From positions 1-42,254 of the forward strand of contig NZ_LUUK01000145.1 in assembly GCF_001644025.1 (NCBI RefSeq): a stretch of DNA of 42,254 nucleotides, written 5' to 3'. The notes under the pieces were generated by a model. It searched no databases. It had not been told where the DNA came from and was given only the letters and a program-made list of their open reading frames with translations. Below, piece by piece: positions 9,396 through 20,846 of this stretch; position 1 is the first letter of the stretch, and every line of letters begins with the position of its first letter. The stretch is from Methylomonas koyamae. GTDB taxonomy: Bacteria > Pseudomonadota > Gammaproteobacteria > Methylococcales > Methylomonadaceae. Position numbers and translations under genes: made by a program.

Positions 9396-9589
9396 TGAGA
9401 TTCCCGGTTGGTTTGATCGTGGGTCGGCTAAAAAGCGGGCCGGCGTTCCGTCAAGCCTACAAAATTTTTCCCTGTCGCGCTACTGGCGCGCTTGAGTCGG
9501 GAAACAGAGCAGCGAGCGCCTCGGTTCGCGATCGGCGCGTATTCGGCCTAAAATGCGGCTAGTTACGCTTAAAACAACCGGTTATTTTG

Positions 9590-10528
9590 ATGACAGAGCA
9601 AACCTTTCAGTTCGAACAAATCCATATTGAAGTTGCCCGCAACGCGTCGGACGACTTCAATTTGTTTCACGATAAGCATAAGTGGCTGCAGATTACGCAT
9701 AACCCGTTCAAAGGGCCTATCGTGCTGGGTTTTCAGTTGAATACCCTGATCGAATACCAGATGCGCTTGTACCGTGAAGCGCATCAGGAGGACAAGATCA
9801 TCGCGGATCGCGGCCTACGCTTCAGTAATTACCAGATCACCTTCGTCAACGCCTTGCGGCCTCGGCAGGAAATGACGCTGGACATCAAAAAAACCCTGAT
9901 CGCGACGATTCCTGAATTGACCTTGACCAACCGGGTGGCGATCAAATCGCAGGGCAAGACGATCTTGCTGGGTTACAAGAAGGAAACCAAAACCCCGTTG
10001 TTCCTGGCCAATACCGATCTGAGTGGCTTGCCGGATTTGAATGCGCTGGCGGACGACAGCATCGTACCCGGCACCGACTTCTTCCTGAAACGAAAGTGGA
10101 TGCATAACGGCAACGTCAAGAATTTCCTGTCGGGATCGTTGGCGGAACAATCGGCGTATTTCGACGAACTGGCGCACATCGCCAGTTATCCGGAGGTGTT
10201 TCCCTGCTGTTTGACCTCGGGGGCCTTGCTGGAAAAGGCCCAGCTGGAACACCACGATTTCAAGGCGAATCCGATGGTGTACACCTCGCACGACATCTCG
10301 GTCGATCGCTGCTTGGTACAGCGTTTGAAGAACAACGACAAGCTGCATATTCTGGTCAAGCAACTGCCCGAATCCAAGGACAATACGCTGAACCACACCG
10401 ATATTCTGCTGCGGACTTACGAGTGTTACGGCGTGTTGGAGGATAGGGAAATCCTGTTCAGAATCAAGCTCAATCTGGTGCCGCTCGAGGAAATCGTCAG
10501 GAATTTGAGCGCCAAGCCTCAGTCATAG
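9590..10528 (+). CDS. probable MaoC/hotdog-fold protein next to acpP
   Basis: A 312-residue soluble protein with no signal peptide. Residues 12-60 resemble the MaoC-type hydratase motif: S20-D-D22-F-N24-L-F-H27-D, then NPFKGPIVLGFQL, which matches the D/N/H active-site pattern followed by the conserved glycine-rich GPIVHG turn. The length suits a double hotdog. A TTG precedes the ATG at 9590, and the ATG is chosen. The remainder is not recognised. It lies just before acpP and fabF, which supports a job on acyl-ACP or acyl-CoA thioesters, such as hydration or dehydration, but this is inferred from motif and place. A TAAAAT box at 9549-9554 could be its -10 element. Confidence 0.6.
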   Translation: MTEQTFQFEQIHIEVARNASDDFNLFHDKHKWLQITHNPFKGPIVLGFQLNTLIEYQMRLYREAHQEDKIIADRGLRFSNYQITFVNALRPRQEMTLDIKKTLIATIPELTLTNRVAIKSQGKTILLGYKKETKTPLFLANTDLSGLPDLNALADDSIVPGTDFFLKRKWMHNGNVKNFLSGSLAEQSAYFDELAHIASYPEVFPCCLTSGALLEKAQLEHHDFKANPMVYTSHDISVDRCLVQRLKNNDKLHILVKQLPESKDNTLNHTDILLRTYECYGVLEDREILFRIKLNLVPLEEIVRNLSAKPQS

Positions 10529-10543
10529 CGGGTTGGGCTAATG

Positions 10544-10573
10544 TTGTGAAAATTTTTGAACATCAAGTATAAT
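10544..10573 (+). promoter_or_regulatory. candidate sigma-70 promoter of acpP
   Basis: TTGTGA (10544-10549) and a perfect TATAAT (10568-10573) are separated by 18 bases, about 110 bases before acpP. The run of AT-rich sequence around the -35 box is out of keeping with the GC-rich surroundings, as expected of a strong promoter for a highly expressed gene. Confidence 0.65.
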
Positions 10574-10685
10574 CCGCTAAGTCGTTAGGCCCGGCCGGTG
10601 ACGAGATTGCAAATTCAATTAATACAACACTAAAGATAAGGTAAGTGCTTGCAATCAGGCATTTGCATTGTTCGAGGAAAAATAT

Positions 10686-10919
10686 ATGAGTAATATCGAA
10701 GAACGAGTAAAAAAGATTGTCGCGGAACAATTAGGCGTAAAGGAAGAAATCGCAAACGATGCGTCTTTTGTTGACGATCTTGGCGCTGATTCTTTAGACA
10801 CAGTTGAACTTGTCATGGCTCTGGAAGAAGAATTCGAGTGCGAAATTCCGGACGAAGAAGCCGAAAAAATCACCACCGTCCAATTGGCTATCGATTACAT
10901 CAACGCCAACTTGCAATAA
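10686..10919 (+). CDS. acpP: acyl carrier protein of fatty-acid synthesis
   Basis: A 77-residue, strongly acidic protein of standard AcpP length. The phosphopantetheine attachment serine is Ser36 in [18 protein letters not shown], the canonical DSL motif before helix 2. It carries the growing acyl chain between fatty-acid synthase enzymes. The ATG at 10686 has GAGGAAA upstream at good spacing. Codons are less GC-rich than in the neighbours (many AAA, GAA, TCT), as often seen in highly expressed genes. It precedes fabF, as in most gammaproteobacteria, though fabD and fabG are not immediately upstream here; instead the hotdog-like gene at 9590 takes that place. Confidence 0.97.
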   Translation: MSNIEERVKKIVAEQLGVKEEIANDASFVDDLGADSLDTVELVMALEEEFECEIPDEEAEKITTVQLAIDYINANLQ

Positions 10920-10935
10920 GTCGATTCAAGTCAGT

Positions 10936-10960
10936 TAGTGGATGGCGTTTCCATCCACTA
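10936..10960 (+). terminator. stem-loop between acpP and fabF
   Basis: TAGTGGATGG and CCATCCACTA form a perfect 10-base stem around the loop CGTTT, 16 bases after the acpP stop. The following sequence is pyrimidine-rich but has no clean T run. It could act as a partial terminator or an RNA-stabilising hairpin that lets acpP message outnumber fabF message. Confidence 0.55.
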
Positions 10961-11012
10961 GCCGGTTCCTCCCTCTCTTCCTGGTTGTCTTCTTTTTTAC
11001 CGGTAGTTTTCT

Positions 11013-12257
11013 GTGAGCACACGTCGAGTTGTTATTACGGGCTTGGGCGCCGTCACGCCTTTAGCCAACAATGTTGCCGATACTTGGGACGGTATCGTCA
11101 ATGGCAAGAGCGGCATTAGTCCGATCGATTCCTTTGATATTTCGCCCTTTGCGACCACCTTCGGCGGTGTGATCAGAAACTTCAATATCGGCGACTACAT
11201 CGCCGAGAAAGACGCCAAACGCATGGATGGTTTCGTGCACTACGGCATCGCGGCAGGTTGTCAGGCTTTCGAAGACTCCGGTATCGTCGTCACCGAACAG
11301 AATGCCGAGCGTATCGGCGTCGCGATCGGCGCCGGCATCGGTGGGATTACCGGTATCGAAGAGTGCTACGCCACCTACACGGCGGCCGGCCCGCGGCGGA
11401 TCTCGCCGTTCTTCGTGCCCGGCAACATCATCAACATGATCTCCGGCAATTTGTCGATCAAATACGGTTTGAAAGGCCCGAATTTCGCGATCGTCACCGC
11501 CTGCTCGACCGGCACGCACAATATCGGCGACGCCGCTCGCTTGATCAAATATGGCGATGCGGACGTGATGGTCGCCGGCGGTGCCGAGCGCTGCACGACA
11601 TCGCCGACCGCGATGGGCGGTTTTGCCGCCGCCAAGGCCTTGTCTCGCCGTAACGACGATCCGCAACGGGCCAGCCGGCCTTGGGATCGCGATCGCGACG
11701 GCTTTGTATTGAGCGACGGTGCCGGTGTGATCGTGTTGGAAGAGTTGGAGCACGCCAAGGCGCGCGGCGCCAAGATTTACGCCGAGTTGGTCGGTTACGG
11801 CATGAGCGGCGACGCTTATCACATCACGTCGCCGTCCGAGGGCGGCGAGGGCGCGGCGCGCTGCATGCGTAACGCCATGCGCGACGCCAAGTTGAATCCG
11901 GAAGACATCGATTACATCAACGCGCACGGCACCTCGACCCCGGCCGGCGACATCGGAGAAACCCACGCGATGAAAGCCGCGTTGGGCGAGTACGCTTACA
12001 AGGTCGCGGTGAGTTCGACCAAATCGATGATAGGCCATTTGCTGGGGGCGGCCGGCGGCATCGAGGCCGTACTGACCTCGCTGGCGATTTGCAACCAGAT
12101 CGCGCCGCCGACGATCAACCTGGAAAATCCCGATCCGGAATGCGATCTGGATTATGTTCCCAACATCGCCAGAAACATGAAAATCGACGTCGCGATCTCC
12201 AACTCGTTTGGGTTCGGCGGCACCAACGGTTCTCTGGTGTTCAAACGCTACGCATAA
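11013..12257 (+). CDS. fabF: 3-oxoacyl-ACP synthase II
   Basis: A 414-residue condensing enzyme of FabF type that extends acyl-ACP with malonyl-ACP. The triad is complete: Cys164 in TACSTGTHN, His in [11 protein letters not shown] and His in [12 protein letters not shown]. The C-terminal glycine-rich [15 protein letters not shown] is typical. The start is a GTG ([12 protein letters not shown]), which places the first strand directly at the N terminus; no better ATG lies upstream. It follows acpP with the stem-loop between them and begins the run pabC, mltG, tmk, holB, pilZ and tatD. Confidence 0.96.
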   Translation: MSTRRVVITGLGAVTPLANNVADTWDGIVNGKSGISPIDSFDISPFATTFGGVIRNFNIGDYIAEKDAKRMDGFVHYGIAAGCQAFEDSGIVVTEQNAERIGVAIGAGIGGITGIEECYATYTAAGPRRISPFFVPGNIINMISGNLSIKYGLKGPNFAIVTACSTGTHNIGDAARLIKYGDADVMVAGGAERCTTSPTAMGGFAAAKALSRRNDDPQRASRPWDRDRDGFVLSDGAGVIVLEELEHAKARGAKIYAELVGYGMSGDAYHITSPSEGGEGAARCMRNAMRDAKLNPEDIDYINAHGTSTPAGDIGETHAMKAALGEYAYKVAVSSTKSMIGHLLGAAGGIEAVLTSLAICNQIAPPTINLENPDPECDLDYVPNIARNMKIDVAISNSFGFGGTNGSLVFKRYA

Positions 12258-12285
12258 TTTTTGCGGGCCGCGGCAGTGACCGGCG

Positions 12286-13109
12286 ATGTTTCTGCTGAAC
12301 GGCGAACCCGCGCATTGCATCGATCCGGCCGATCGCGGCTTGCAATACGGCGACGGCCTGTTCGAAACGCTGGAAGTCCGGCAGGGCCGGCCTTTATTTC
12401 TCGATCGGCATCTTAGACGTCTGGCGTCGGGCTGCCGGCGTTTGATGATTCCGATGCCCGACGCCGGTTTGCTCGAAGCGGAAGCCTTGTCTTTCGCCGC
12501 CGGCAGGGAAGCCGCGGTGCTTAAGCTGATCGTTACTCGCGGTTGCGGCGGGCGAGGCTACCGGCAACCGGACGTTATCCAGCCTACTCGGCTGTTCAGC
12601 CTGCATCCCTATCCCGATTACCCCGCGCATTACCAAACCGACGGCATCGTCGCCGATTTTTGTCGGCAACGCTTGTCCAGCAATGCCACGCTGGCCGGCA
12701 TCAAGCATTTGAATCGTTTGGAGCAAGTACTTGCCCGCGCAGAGTGGTCGGACGACAGCCGCCAGGAAGGTTTGATGCTGGATGTCCAGAATTACGTCGT
12801 GGAAGGCACGATGAGTAATCTGTTTATCGTCAAGAACGGCGTTTTGCTGACGCCTGCTTTGACCGATTGCGGCGTGGCCGGCATCGTTCGCGAATGGAGT
12901 TTAGCGTTCGCGGCCGCCGAAGGCTTGCCGTCGGTGGAAGCGGCGATCACCGTGGATCAGGTATTGGCGGCCGACGAAGTGTTCGTGACCAACTCGGTAA
13001 TCGGGATTTGGCCGGTGCGGCGCTTGGCCGGGCAAGATTTCCCGGTCGGGCAGGTGACGCAACGTATATGCGCGGCCTATCGGCTAGCCAAACAACGGGA
13101 GTTGTCGTG

Positions 13110-13110
<1 letters not shown>
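12286..13110 (+). CDS. pabC: aminodeoxychorismate lyase
   Basis: A 274-residue fold-type IV PLP enzyme that releases 4-aminobenzoate and pyruvate from aminodeoxychorismate for folate synthesis. Visible motifs are DRGLQYGDGLFETL near the N terminus, the PLP-binding Lys in AGIKHLNRLEQV, and the cofactor-holding Glu and following loop in VVEGTMSNLF. Length is normal for PabC. It lies 28 bases after fabF and its stop overlaps the start of mltG, in the usual gammaproteobacterial order. Branched-chain or D-amino-acid aminotransferases share the fold, but the gene order decides for PabC. Confidence 0.93.
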
Positions 13111-15729
<2,619 letters not shown>

Positions 15730-15732
15730 GCC

Positions 15733-16086
15733 ATGGCAGAAACTCCGTCACCCCGGCAAGGCATACTCTCGCTGTCGATCAAGGACAAGAACGCCTTGTA
15801 TGCCGCCTATATGCCTTTCGTCAAAAACGGCGGATTGTTCATTCCGACCAAGCGCGAATACGATATGGGCGAAGAAGTGTTCATGCTGCTGAATTTGATG
15901 GATGAAACCGAGCGATTGCCGATCGCCGGCAAGATCATCTGGAAAACCCCGAACGGCGCCGAGGGTTATCGGGCCGCCGGCATCGGCGTGCAATTCAGCG
16001 ACCAGGATGGCGGCATGGCCCGCAATAAAATCGAAACCTATCTGGCCGGCGCGCTGGAATCCGACCGCTCCACCCATACCATGTAG
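15733..16086 (+). CDS. pilZ: PilZ-domain protein of type IV pilus type
   Basis: A 117-residue single-domain PilZ protein. The strand pattern FVKNGGLFIPT, EEVFMLLNLMDE, AGKIIW and GIGVQFS is that of PilZ itself, which aids type IV pilus biogenesis. The canonical cyclic di-GMP residues RxxxR and DxSxxG are not seen; the N terminus reads SLSIKDKNALYAAYMPF, so this is the non-binding PilZ type. Its place between holB and tatD is the standard one in pilus-bearing gammaproteobacteria. Confidence 0.9.
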   Translation: MAETPSPRQGILSLSIKDKNALYAAYMPFVKNGGLFIPTKREYDMGEEVFMLLNLMDETERLPIAGKIIWKTPNGAEGYRAAGIGVQFSDQDGGMARNKIETYLAGALESDRSTHTM

Positions 16087-16130
16087 TATTGTCGGCATGT
16101 CCGCCGGCCTTGATTTTCGTAAACCATCCG

Positions 16131-16919
16131 ATGTTCATAGACTCCCATTGCCACCTCGACCGGATCGACTTGCAGCCCTACGGCGGCGATTTTGCCGGTT
16201 TCGTCGGCGCCGCTCGCGCCCAGCAAATCAGCCGCATGCTGTGCATAGGCATCGATCTGGAGGCCTATCCCGCCATGCGGCGCTTGATCGAGCCTTACCC
16301 CGACATTTCGCTATCGGTTGGCGTACATCCTAACGTGACCGACGGCCGCGAACCCGGCGTCGAGGATTTGCTGGAACTGGGGAGCGACGCCAGGGTAATC
16401 GCCATCGGCGAAACCGGACTGGATTATTTTCGCAGCCAAGGCGATCTGGGTTGGCAATTTCGCCGCTTTCGTAACCACATCGCCGTCGCCAAGCAGCTGA
16501 ATAAGCCGCTGATTATTCATACCCGCGAAGCCGGCCAGGATGCGTTGCAGGTGCTCAGGGAAGAAGGCGCCGATACGGTCGGCGGTATCATCCATTGTTT
16601 TACCGAGGACTGGGATTATGCCGAAAAAGCCTTGGAACTGAATTTTTATATTTCGTTTTCCGGGATCGTGACCTTCAAGAACGCCGAAGCGATCAAGGAT
16701 GTCGCCCGGCGAATTCCGGCCGACCGCTACTTGATCGAAACCGATTCGCCGTATCTGGCGCCGGTACCGCATCGCGGCAAGCCCAATTATCCGTTATATG
16801 TGCGGTATGTCGCCGAGCACATCGCCGAATTGCGCGGCGTCGACGTCGAGACGGTCGCCCGGCAGTCCACCGAGAATTTTTATCGCTTATTTGCCGGCGG
16901 TTTTGGCGAGGCGCATTGA
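16131..16919 (+). CDS. tatD: TatD family metal-dependent deoxyribonuclease
   Basis: A 262-residue TIM-barrel hydrolase closest to the YcfH branch. Metal ligands lie in DSHCHLD (His6, His8), in GETGLDYF, in PLIIHTREA and in ETDSPYLAPVPHRGKPN. Family members have 3'-5' exonuclease activity on DNA. The frame is open upstream to 16089, but the ATG at 16131 places the first metal motif directly at the N terminus as usual. It closes the plus-strand housekeeping operon that begins at acpP. Confidence 0.93.
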   Translation: MFIDSHCHLDRIDLQPYGGDFAGFVGAARAQQISRMLCIGIDLEAYPAMRRLIEPYPDISLSVGVHPNVTDGREPGVEDLLELGSDARVIAIGETGLDYFRSQGDLGWQFRRFRNHIAVAKQLNKPLIIHTREAGQDALQVLREEGADTVGGIIHCFTEDWDYAEKALELNFYISFSGIVTFKNAEAIKDVARRIPADRYLIETDSPYLAPVPHRGKPNYPLYVRYVAEHIAELRGVDVETVARQSTENFYRLFAGGFGEAH

Positions 16920-16928
16920 ACCAGCGGC

Positions 16929-16969
16929 AAAAAAAAGCGGTCAGGACCCGGATGTTTGAGGCTGACCGC
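16929..16969 (-). terminator. intrinsic terminator on the minus strand without an obvious gene
   Basis: Read on the minus strand, GCGGTCAG and CTGACCGC form an 8-base stem around a 17-base loop and are followed immediately by eight T. That is a textbook intrinsic terminator. On the plus strand the run is A before the stem, so it does not end tatD. No minus-strand coding gene lies in front of it; see the findings for a possible small RNA. Confidence 0.65.
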
Positions 16970-17151
16970 ATAGAGAGGTGGGGTATAACTCTCATTCCCC
17001 GTCTGGGGCGCATACAAGAGTCGCGTTTAGTCTACTGAACTAAAGTGCGGTCGAAAATGTGGCATATTGCCGCGTGGCAAATTGTCGCTACTGAAACCAT
17101 TGGGTGCGGTCACCTAGCCGCCAAGCTCTAGGCGGAAGCCGTCAACCGAAC

Positions 17152-18285
17152 ATGGAACAAGAGATGATAGTGCCCCAGGGGCGTTTTCAACTGGCGCGCC
17201 TGCCACACCAGCGCCAGGAAACGCTCAGAGCGTGGGATGCGGCCGACGAATATCTGTTGACTCATCTTGCGGAAATCGGGCTTTCCGACCGCGCGAGGAT
17301 CGCCATTTTAAACGACGGCTTCGGCGCATTGGCCGTAGCGCTGCACGCGTACCGGCCGACCGCGATATCCGATTCCTGGCTGTCGCAACAAGCCACCCGC
17401 GACAATTTGCGCCGCAACGGCCTAGACGTGGCAAACGTCGCATTGCTGGACAGCCTCGGATTGCCTATCCCCGGTATCGATTGCCTGCTGATCAAAATTC
17501 CGAAAACGCTGGCTTTGCTGGAACACCAACTACACGGCTTGAAACCGCGATTGGCCCCCGGCGCTCGCGTGATCGCGGCCGGCATGGTCAAGAATCTGCC
17601 GCCCACCGCCTGGAAGTTACTCGAACGCTTGCTCGGCCCTTGCACGCCGTCGCTGGCGGTCAAAAAAGCCCGCTTATTGTTCGTGCAAGTCAATTCCGAC
17701 TTGGAACTGCCGGCCAATCCCTATCCGACCCGTTACCGCTTGGAAGACGACGAGTTGATCGTCACCAACCACGCCAATGTGTTTTCGCGCGATTCGCTGG
17801 ACATCGGCACCCGCTTTTTGTTGCGGCACCTGCCGGATCGGACCGGCTACCGCGATTTGATCGACCTGGGTTGCGGAAACGGCATCGTCGGCGTGATGCT
17901 GGCCCGGCGCTATCCGGCCGGCCGTTTGGTATTCGTCGACGAATCGTTCATGGCCTTGGCGTCGGCGCGGGAAAATTTCCAAACGGCATTCGCGGATAGC
18001 CGCGACGCCGAATTTGTCGCCGGTGACGGCCTGACAGAGTTTCCGGCCGAAAGCGCCGATTGCGTCGTTTGCAATCCGCCCTTTCATCAACAACATACGG
18101 TTGGCGACCAGATCGCTTGGTCGATGTTTACCCACGCCCAACGGGTCTTGCGTAGCGGCGGCGAATTGCGGGTGATCGGCAACCGTCATTTGAATTATCA
18201 GCTGAGTTTGGGCAAGTTATTCGGCAACTGTCGGTTAGTGGCGGCCAATCCGAAGTTTTCGGTATTCAGTTGCATCAAGCGTTGA
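17152..18285 (+). CDS. rlmG: 23S rRNA (guanine-1835-N2) methyltransferase
   Basis: A 377-residue protein matching the length of E. coli RlmG. Its N-terminal half is a degenerate methyltransferase-like domain (ARIAILNDGFGALAVAL) and its C-terminal half is the active class I domain with the SAM motif IDLGCGNGIVGVML and the base-methylating motif CNPPFHQ. This tandem layout is that of RlmG and RsmC; the NPPF context and length favour RlmG. It methylates G1835 of 23S rRNA. Start ATG codons at 17152 and 17164 are both plausible. Confidence 0.85.
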   Translation: MEQEMIVPQGRFQLARLPHQRQETLRAWDAADEYLLTHLAEIGLSDRARIAILNDGFGALAVALHAYRPTAISDSWLSQQATRDNLRRNGLDVANVALLDSLGLPIPGIDCLLIKIPKTLALLEHQLHGLKPRLAPGARVIAAGMVKNLPPTAWKLLERLLGPCTPSLAVKKARLLFVQVNSDLELPANPYPTRYRLEDDELIVTNHANVFSRDSLDIGTRFLLRHLPDRTGYRDLIDLGCGNGIVGVMLARRYPAGRLVFVDESFMALASARENFQTAFADSRDAEFVAGDGLTEFPAESADCVVCNPPFHQQHTVGDQIAWSMFTHAQRVLRSGGELRVIGNRHLNYQLSLGKLFGNCRLVAANPKFSVFSCIKR

Positions 18286-18586
18286 AGGCTTTTCGGGTCC
18301 AGGAGGGGCGCCGATCAATTCGTGCTAAGCCTATCGGGACGGCAATCTGTCCGCGACCAATTTCGATCCAGCGGCTAACGGAGTGCACACCTTGTCTGGT
18401 CTGCGTCGTCATCCCCTATGACCAAACCGAAACCGCGATACCTCCCTTGACGATTCCGCGCGTTTTGGCGGCCGCCTGATCGGCAACGGCAAAACCCTAG
18501 GTTTCGTCCAGTTTCTAGATATTCTCCTAAACTTTCGGTCAGGGATCTTGGTTCGGGAATCCCACGTAACCGGGAGTTTTTGCGAC
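18286..18586 (+). other. intergenic stretch before glgX
   Basis: About 300 bases without a convincing gene. I see no strong promoter pair, tRNA or terminator. The last 20 bases hold CGGGAG, a usable ribosome site for glgX. Short open frames here have poor coding character. Confidence 0.4.
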
Positions 18587-20650
18587 ATGAACGGCAAAGT
18601 CAACACGGGCAGTTCCTATCCGCTGGGTTCAACCTTGCGTCCGGGGGGCGCCAACTTCAGCGTGTACGCCAAGAATGCTACCTCGGTCGAGCTGCTGCTG
18701 TTCGACGCGGCGGACGACGATATACCCAGCCGCATCGTGCCGCTGGACCCGCTCCGCCATAGGACCTTCCACTACTGGCACATTTACGCACCCGACATTC
18801 AAGCCGGCCAGTTGTACGGTTACCGGGTGAACGGGCCCAACAATCCCGAGCGCGGTCTGCGTTTCGATCCGGAAAAACTGCTGCTCGATCCTTACGCGCG
18901 CGGCGTCGCGGCCGGGCCGAATTACGACCGCCAGGCCGCGTGCCGGCCAGGCGGCAATTGGGGGGCGGCGATGAAAAGCGTCGTGGTCGATTACCGGGGC
19001 TACAACTGGGAAGGCGACGCGCCGCTGCGTAAACCGTTTCGCGGTAGCGTGATTTACGAAATGCACGTGCGCGGTTTCACCCAGCACGCCAGTTCCGGCG
19101 TCGCGGCGAACAAGCGCGGCACCTATGCCGGCGTGATCGAGAAAATTCCGTATTTGAAGGATTTGGGCGTCACCGCCGTCGAGTTGCTGCCGGTGTTTCA
19201 ATTCGATCCGCAAGACGCGCCGCCGGGTCTGAGCAATTATTGGGGCTATTCGCCGGTCTCGTTTTTCGCGCCGCATTGCGGTTACAGCTCGGATTCGGCG
19301 CCGCTGGCCGCGATCGCCGAGTTTCGCGACATGGTGAAAGCCCTGCACCGCGCCGGTATCGAAGTGATCCTGGACGTGGTGTTCAACCATACCGCCGAGG
19401 GCGATCAGCGCGGGCCGATGTTTTGTTTCAAGGGCCTGGCCAACGACGTCTACTACATCCTCGATCCGCAAAACGGCGCCTACACCAACTACGCCGGTAC
19501 CGGCAACACCCTGAAGGCCAACCATTCGGTGGTGCGGCGCTTGATTTTGGATAGTTTGCGCTATTGGGTTACCGAAATGCACGTGGACGGCTTTCGCTTC
19601 GATTTGGCGTCGATTTTGTCGCGCGACGAAGAAGGCCGGCCGTTTCCGAATCCGCCGATTTTATGGGACATCGAAACCGATCCGGTGTTGTCCGGCAGCA
19701 AATTGATCGCCGAAGCCTGGGATGCGGCCGGCTTGTACCAAGTTGGCTGTTTCATAGGCGACTTCTGGAAGGAGTGGAACGGCCAGTTTCGCGACGACAT
19801 CCGCGATTTCTGGCGCGCCGCGCCGAGTAGCGTCGCCAAATTGCCCAATCGTCTGTTCGCCAGTCCCGATATTTTTGCCGCCGAACGGCGCGAGCCGGAG
19901 ACCAGCGTCAACTTCGTGACCTGCCACGACGGTTTTACGCTCCACGATTTGGTGTCCTACAACGTCAAGCACAACGAAGCCAATCGGGAAGGCAACCGCG
20001 ACGGTTGCGACAACAATCTCAGCTGGAATTGCGGCGCCGAGGGACCAACCGATGCCGCGGACATCAACCGGCTGCGCAAGCGGCAGATCAAGAATTTCCT
20101 GGCCTTGACCTTGCTTTCCGCCGGCACGCCGATGCTGACGATGGGCGACGAAGTCTGCCGCAGCCAGTGGGGTAACAACAATGCCTATTGCCAGGATAAC
20201 GAGCTGAGCTGGTTGGATTGGTCATTGCGGGACAAACACGTCGACATTCACCGCTTCGTCAAACTGCTGATCGAGTTGCGCGGCTTGCTGTATACCTGGA
20301 AGGAGTCGCAAGCCACGTTGAATCTGTTTTTCCAACAGCTGTATATCGAGTACCACGGCGTCAAGTTACATCAACCCGATTGGGGGCGGGATTCGCACGG
20401 CCTGGCGATTCTGATCGCCAAGCTGCAGCGGCCGTATCTGATTTATTTTATTTTCAATAGCTACTGGGAAAGCCTGGCTTTCGAATTGCCGTCGAGTTAT
20501 CAAAACGCCCCGCTGCAATGGGCGCGGGTGATCGATACCGCGCTGGCGTCGCCGGACGATTGCGTCGGTGCCGAGGCGGCGGTCGCGGTAGGCGAGTTCG
20601 TTTACCGAGCTCAAGCCCGGTCGACGGTGATGTTGCTGGCGAAAATCTAA
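18587..20650 (+). CDS. glgX: glycogen debranching enzyme, GH13 isoamylase type
   Basis: A 687-residue GH13 subfamily 11 enzyme that hydrolyses alpha-1,6 branches of glycogen or limit dextrin. The N-terminal CBM48-like domain (GGANFSVYAKNATSVELLLFD) is followed by the barrel. Catalytic residues are the Asp in DGFRFDLAS, the Glu in LIAEAWDAAG and the Asp in TCHDGFTLHDL; EVILDVVFNHTAEG is another conserved block. The frame is open from a TTG at 18548, but the ATG at 18587 fits the family N terminus. No other glycogen gene is nearby, so it appears to be a single-gene unit. Confidence 0.93.
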   Translation: MNGKVNTGSSYPLGSTLRPGGANFSVYAKNATSVELLLFDAADDDIPSRIVPLDPLRHRTFHYWHIYAPDIQAGQLYGYRVNGPNNPERGLRFDPEKLLLDPYARGVAAGPNYDRQAACRPGGNWGAAMKSVVVDYRGYNWEGDAPLRKPFRGSVIYEMHVRGFTQHASSGVAANKRGTYAGVIEKIPYLKDLGVTAVELLPVFQFDPQDAPPGLSNYWGYSPVSFFAPHCGYSSDSAPLAAIAEFRDMVKALHRAGIEVILDVVFNHTAEGDQRGPMFCFKGLANDVYYILDPQNGAYTNYAGTGNTLKANHSVVRRLILDSLRYWVTEMHVDGFRFDLASILSRDEEGRPFPNPPILWDIETDPVLSGSKLIAEAWDAAGLYQVGCFIGDFWKEWNGQFRDDIRDFWRAAPSSVAKLPNRLFASPDIFAAERREPETSVNFVTCHDGFTLHDLVSYNVKHNEANREGNRDGCDNNLSWNCGAEGPTDAADINRLRKRQIKNFLALTLLSAGTPMLTMGDEVCRSQWGNNNAYCQDNELSWLDWSLRDKHVDIHRFVKLLIELRGLLYTWKESQATLNLFFQQLYIEYHGVKLHQPDWGRDSHGLAILIAKLQRPYLIYFIFNSYWESLAFELPSSYQNAPLQWARVIDTALASPDDCVGAEAAVAVGEFVYRAQARSTVMLLAKI

Positions 20651-20686
20651 GCCGCCGCCGGCGTGCCGGAATCGGTCCTATCCGCT

Positions 20687-20692
20687 TATAAT
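20687..20692 (+). promoter_or_regulatory. candidate -10 element of the polyene-type cluster
   Basis: A perfect TATAAT followed by GCGC lies 155 bases before the first gene of the cluster. No good -35 box is found 16-18 bases upstream, so the promoter may need an activator or may not be real. The remaining intergenic sequence 20651-20846 shows no other clear element. Confidence 0.35.
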
Positions 20693-20846
20693 GCGCCGCT
20701 GTTTAACCGTGTCGCGCGGTCAATTTCGACTTATCCGCCTCTGGCTCGCCCGGCAAGACCTAGGGCGGGTCTAAAAACCGGAATTCGCGGTGCGATGACT
20801 ACATTTTCCGCTGGTTTCCCAATCGCCCGATCATAGCGTTGCTGAC

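Noticed and set aside
11061-12320. Long open frame on the minus strand opposite fabF (419 codons)
   Set aside because: It mirrors the fabF codons in a GC-rich gene; its product is low-complexity and matches no family, while fabF on the other strand is certain.
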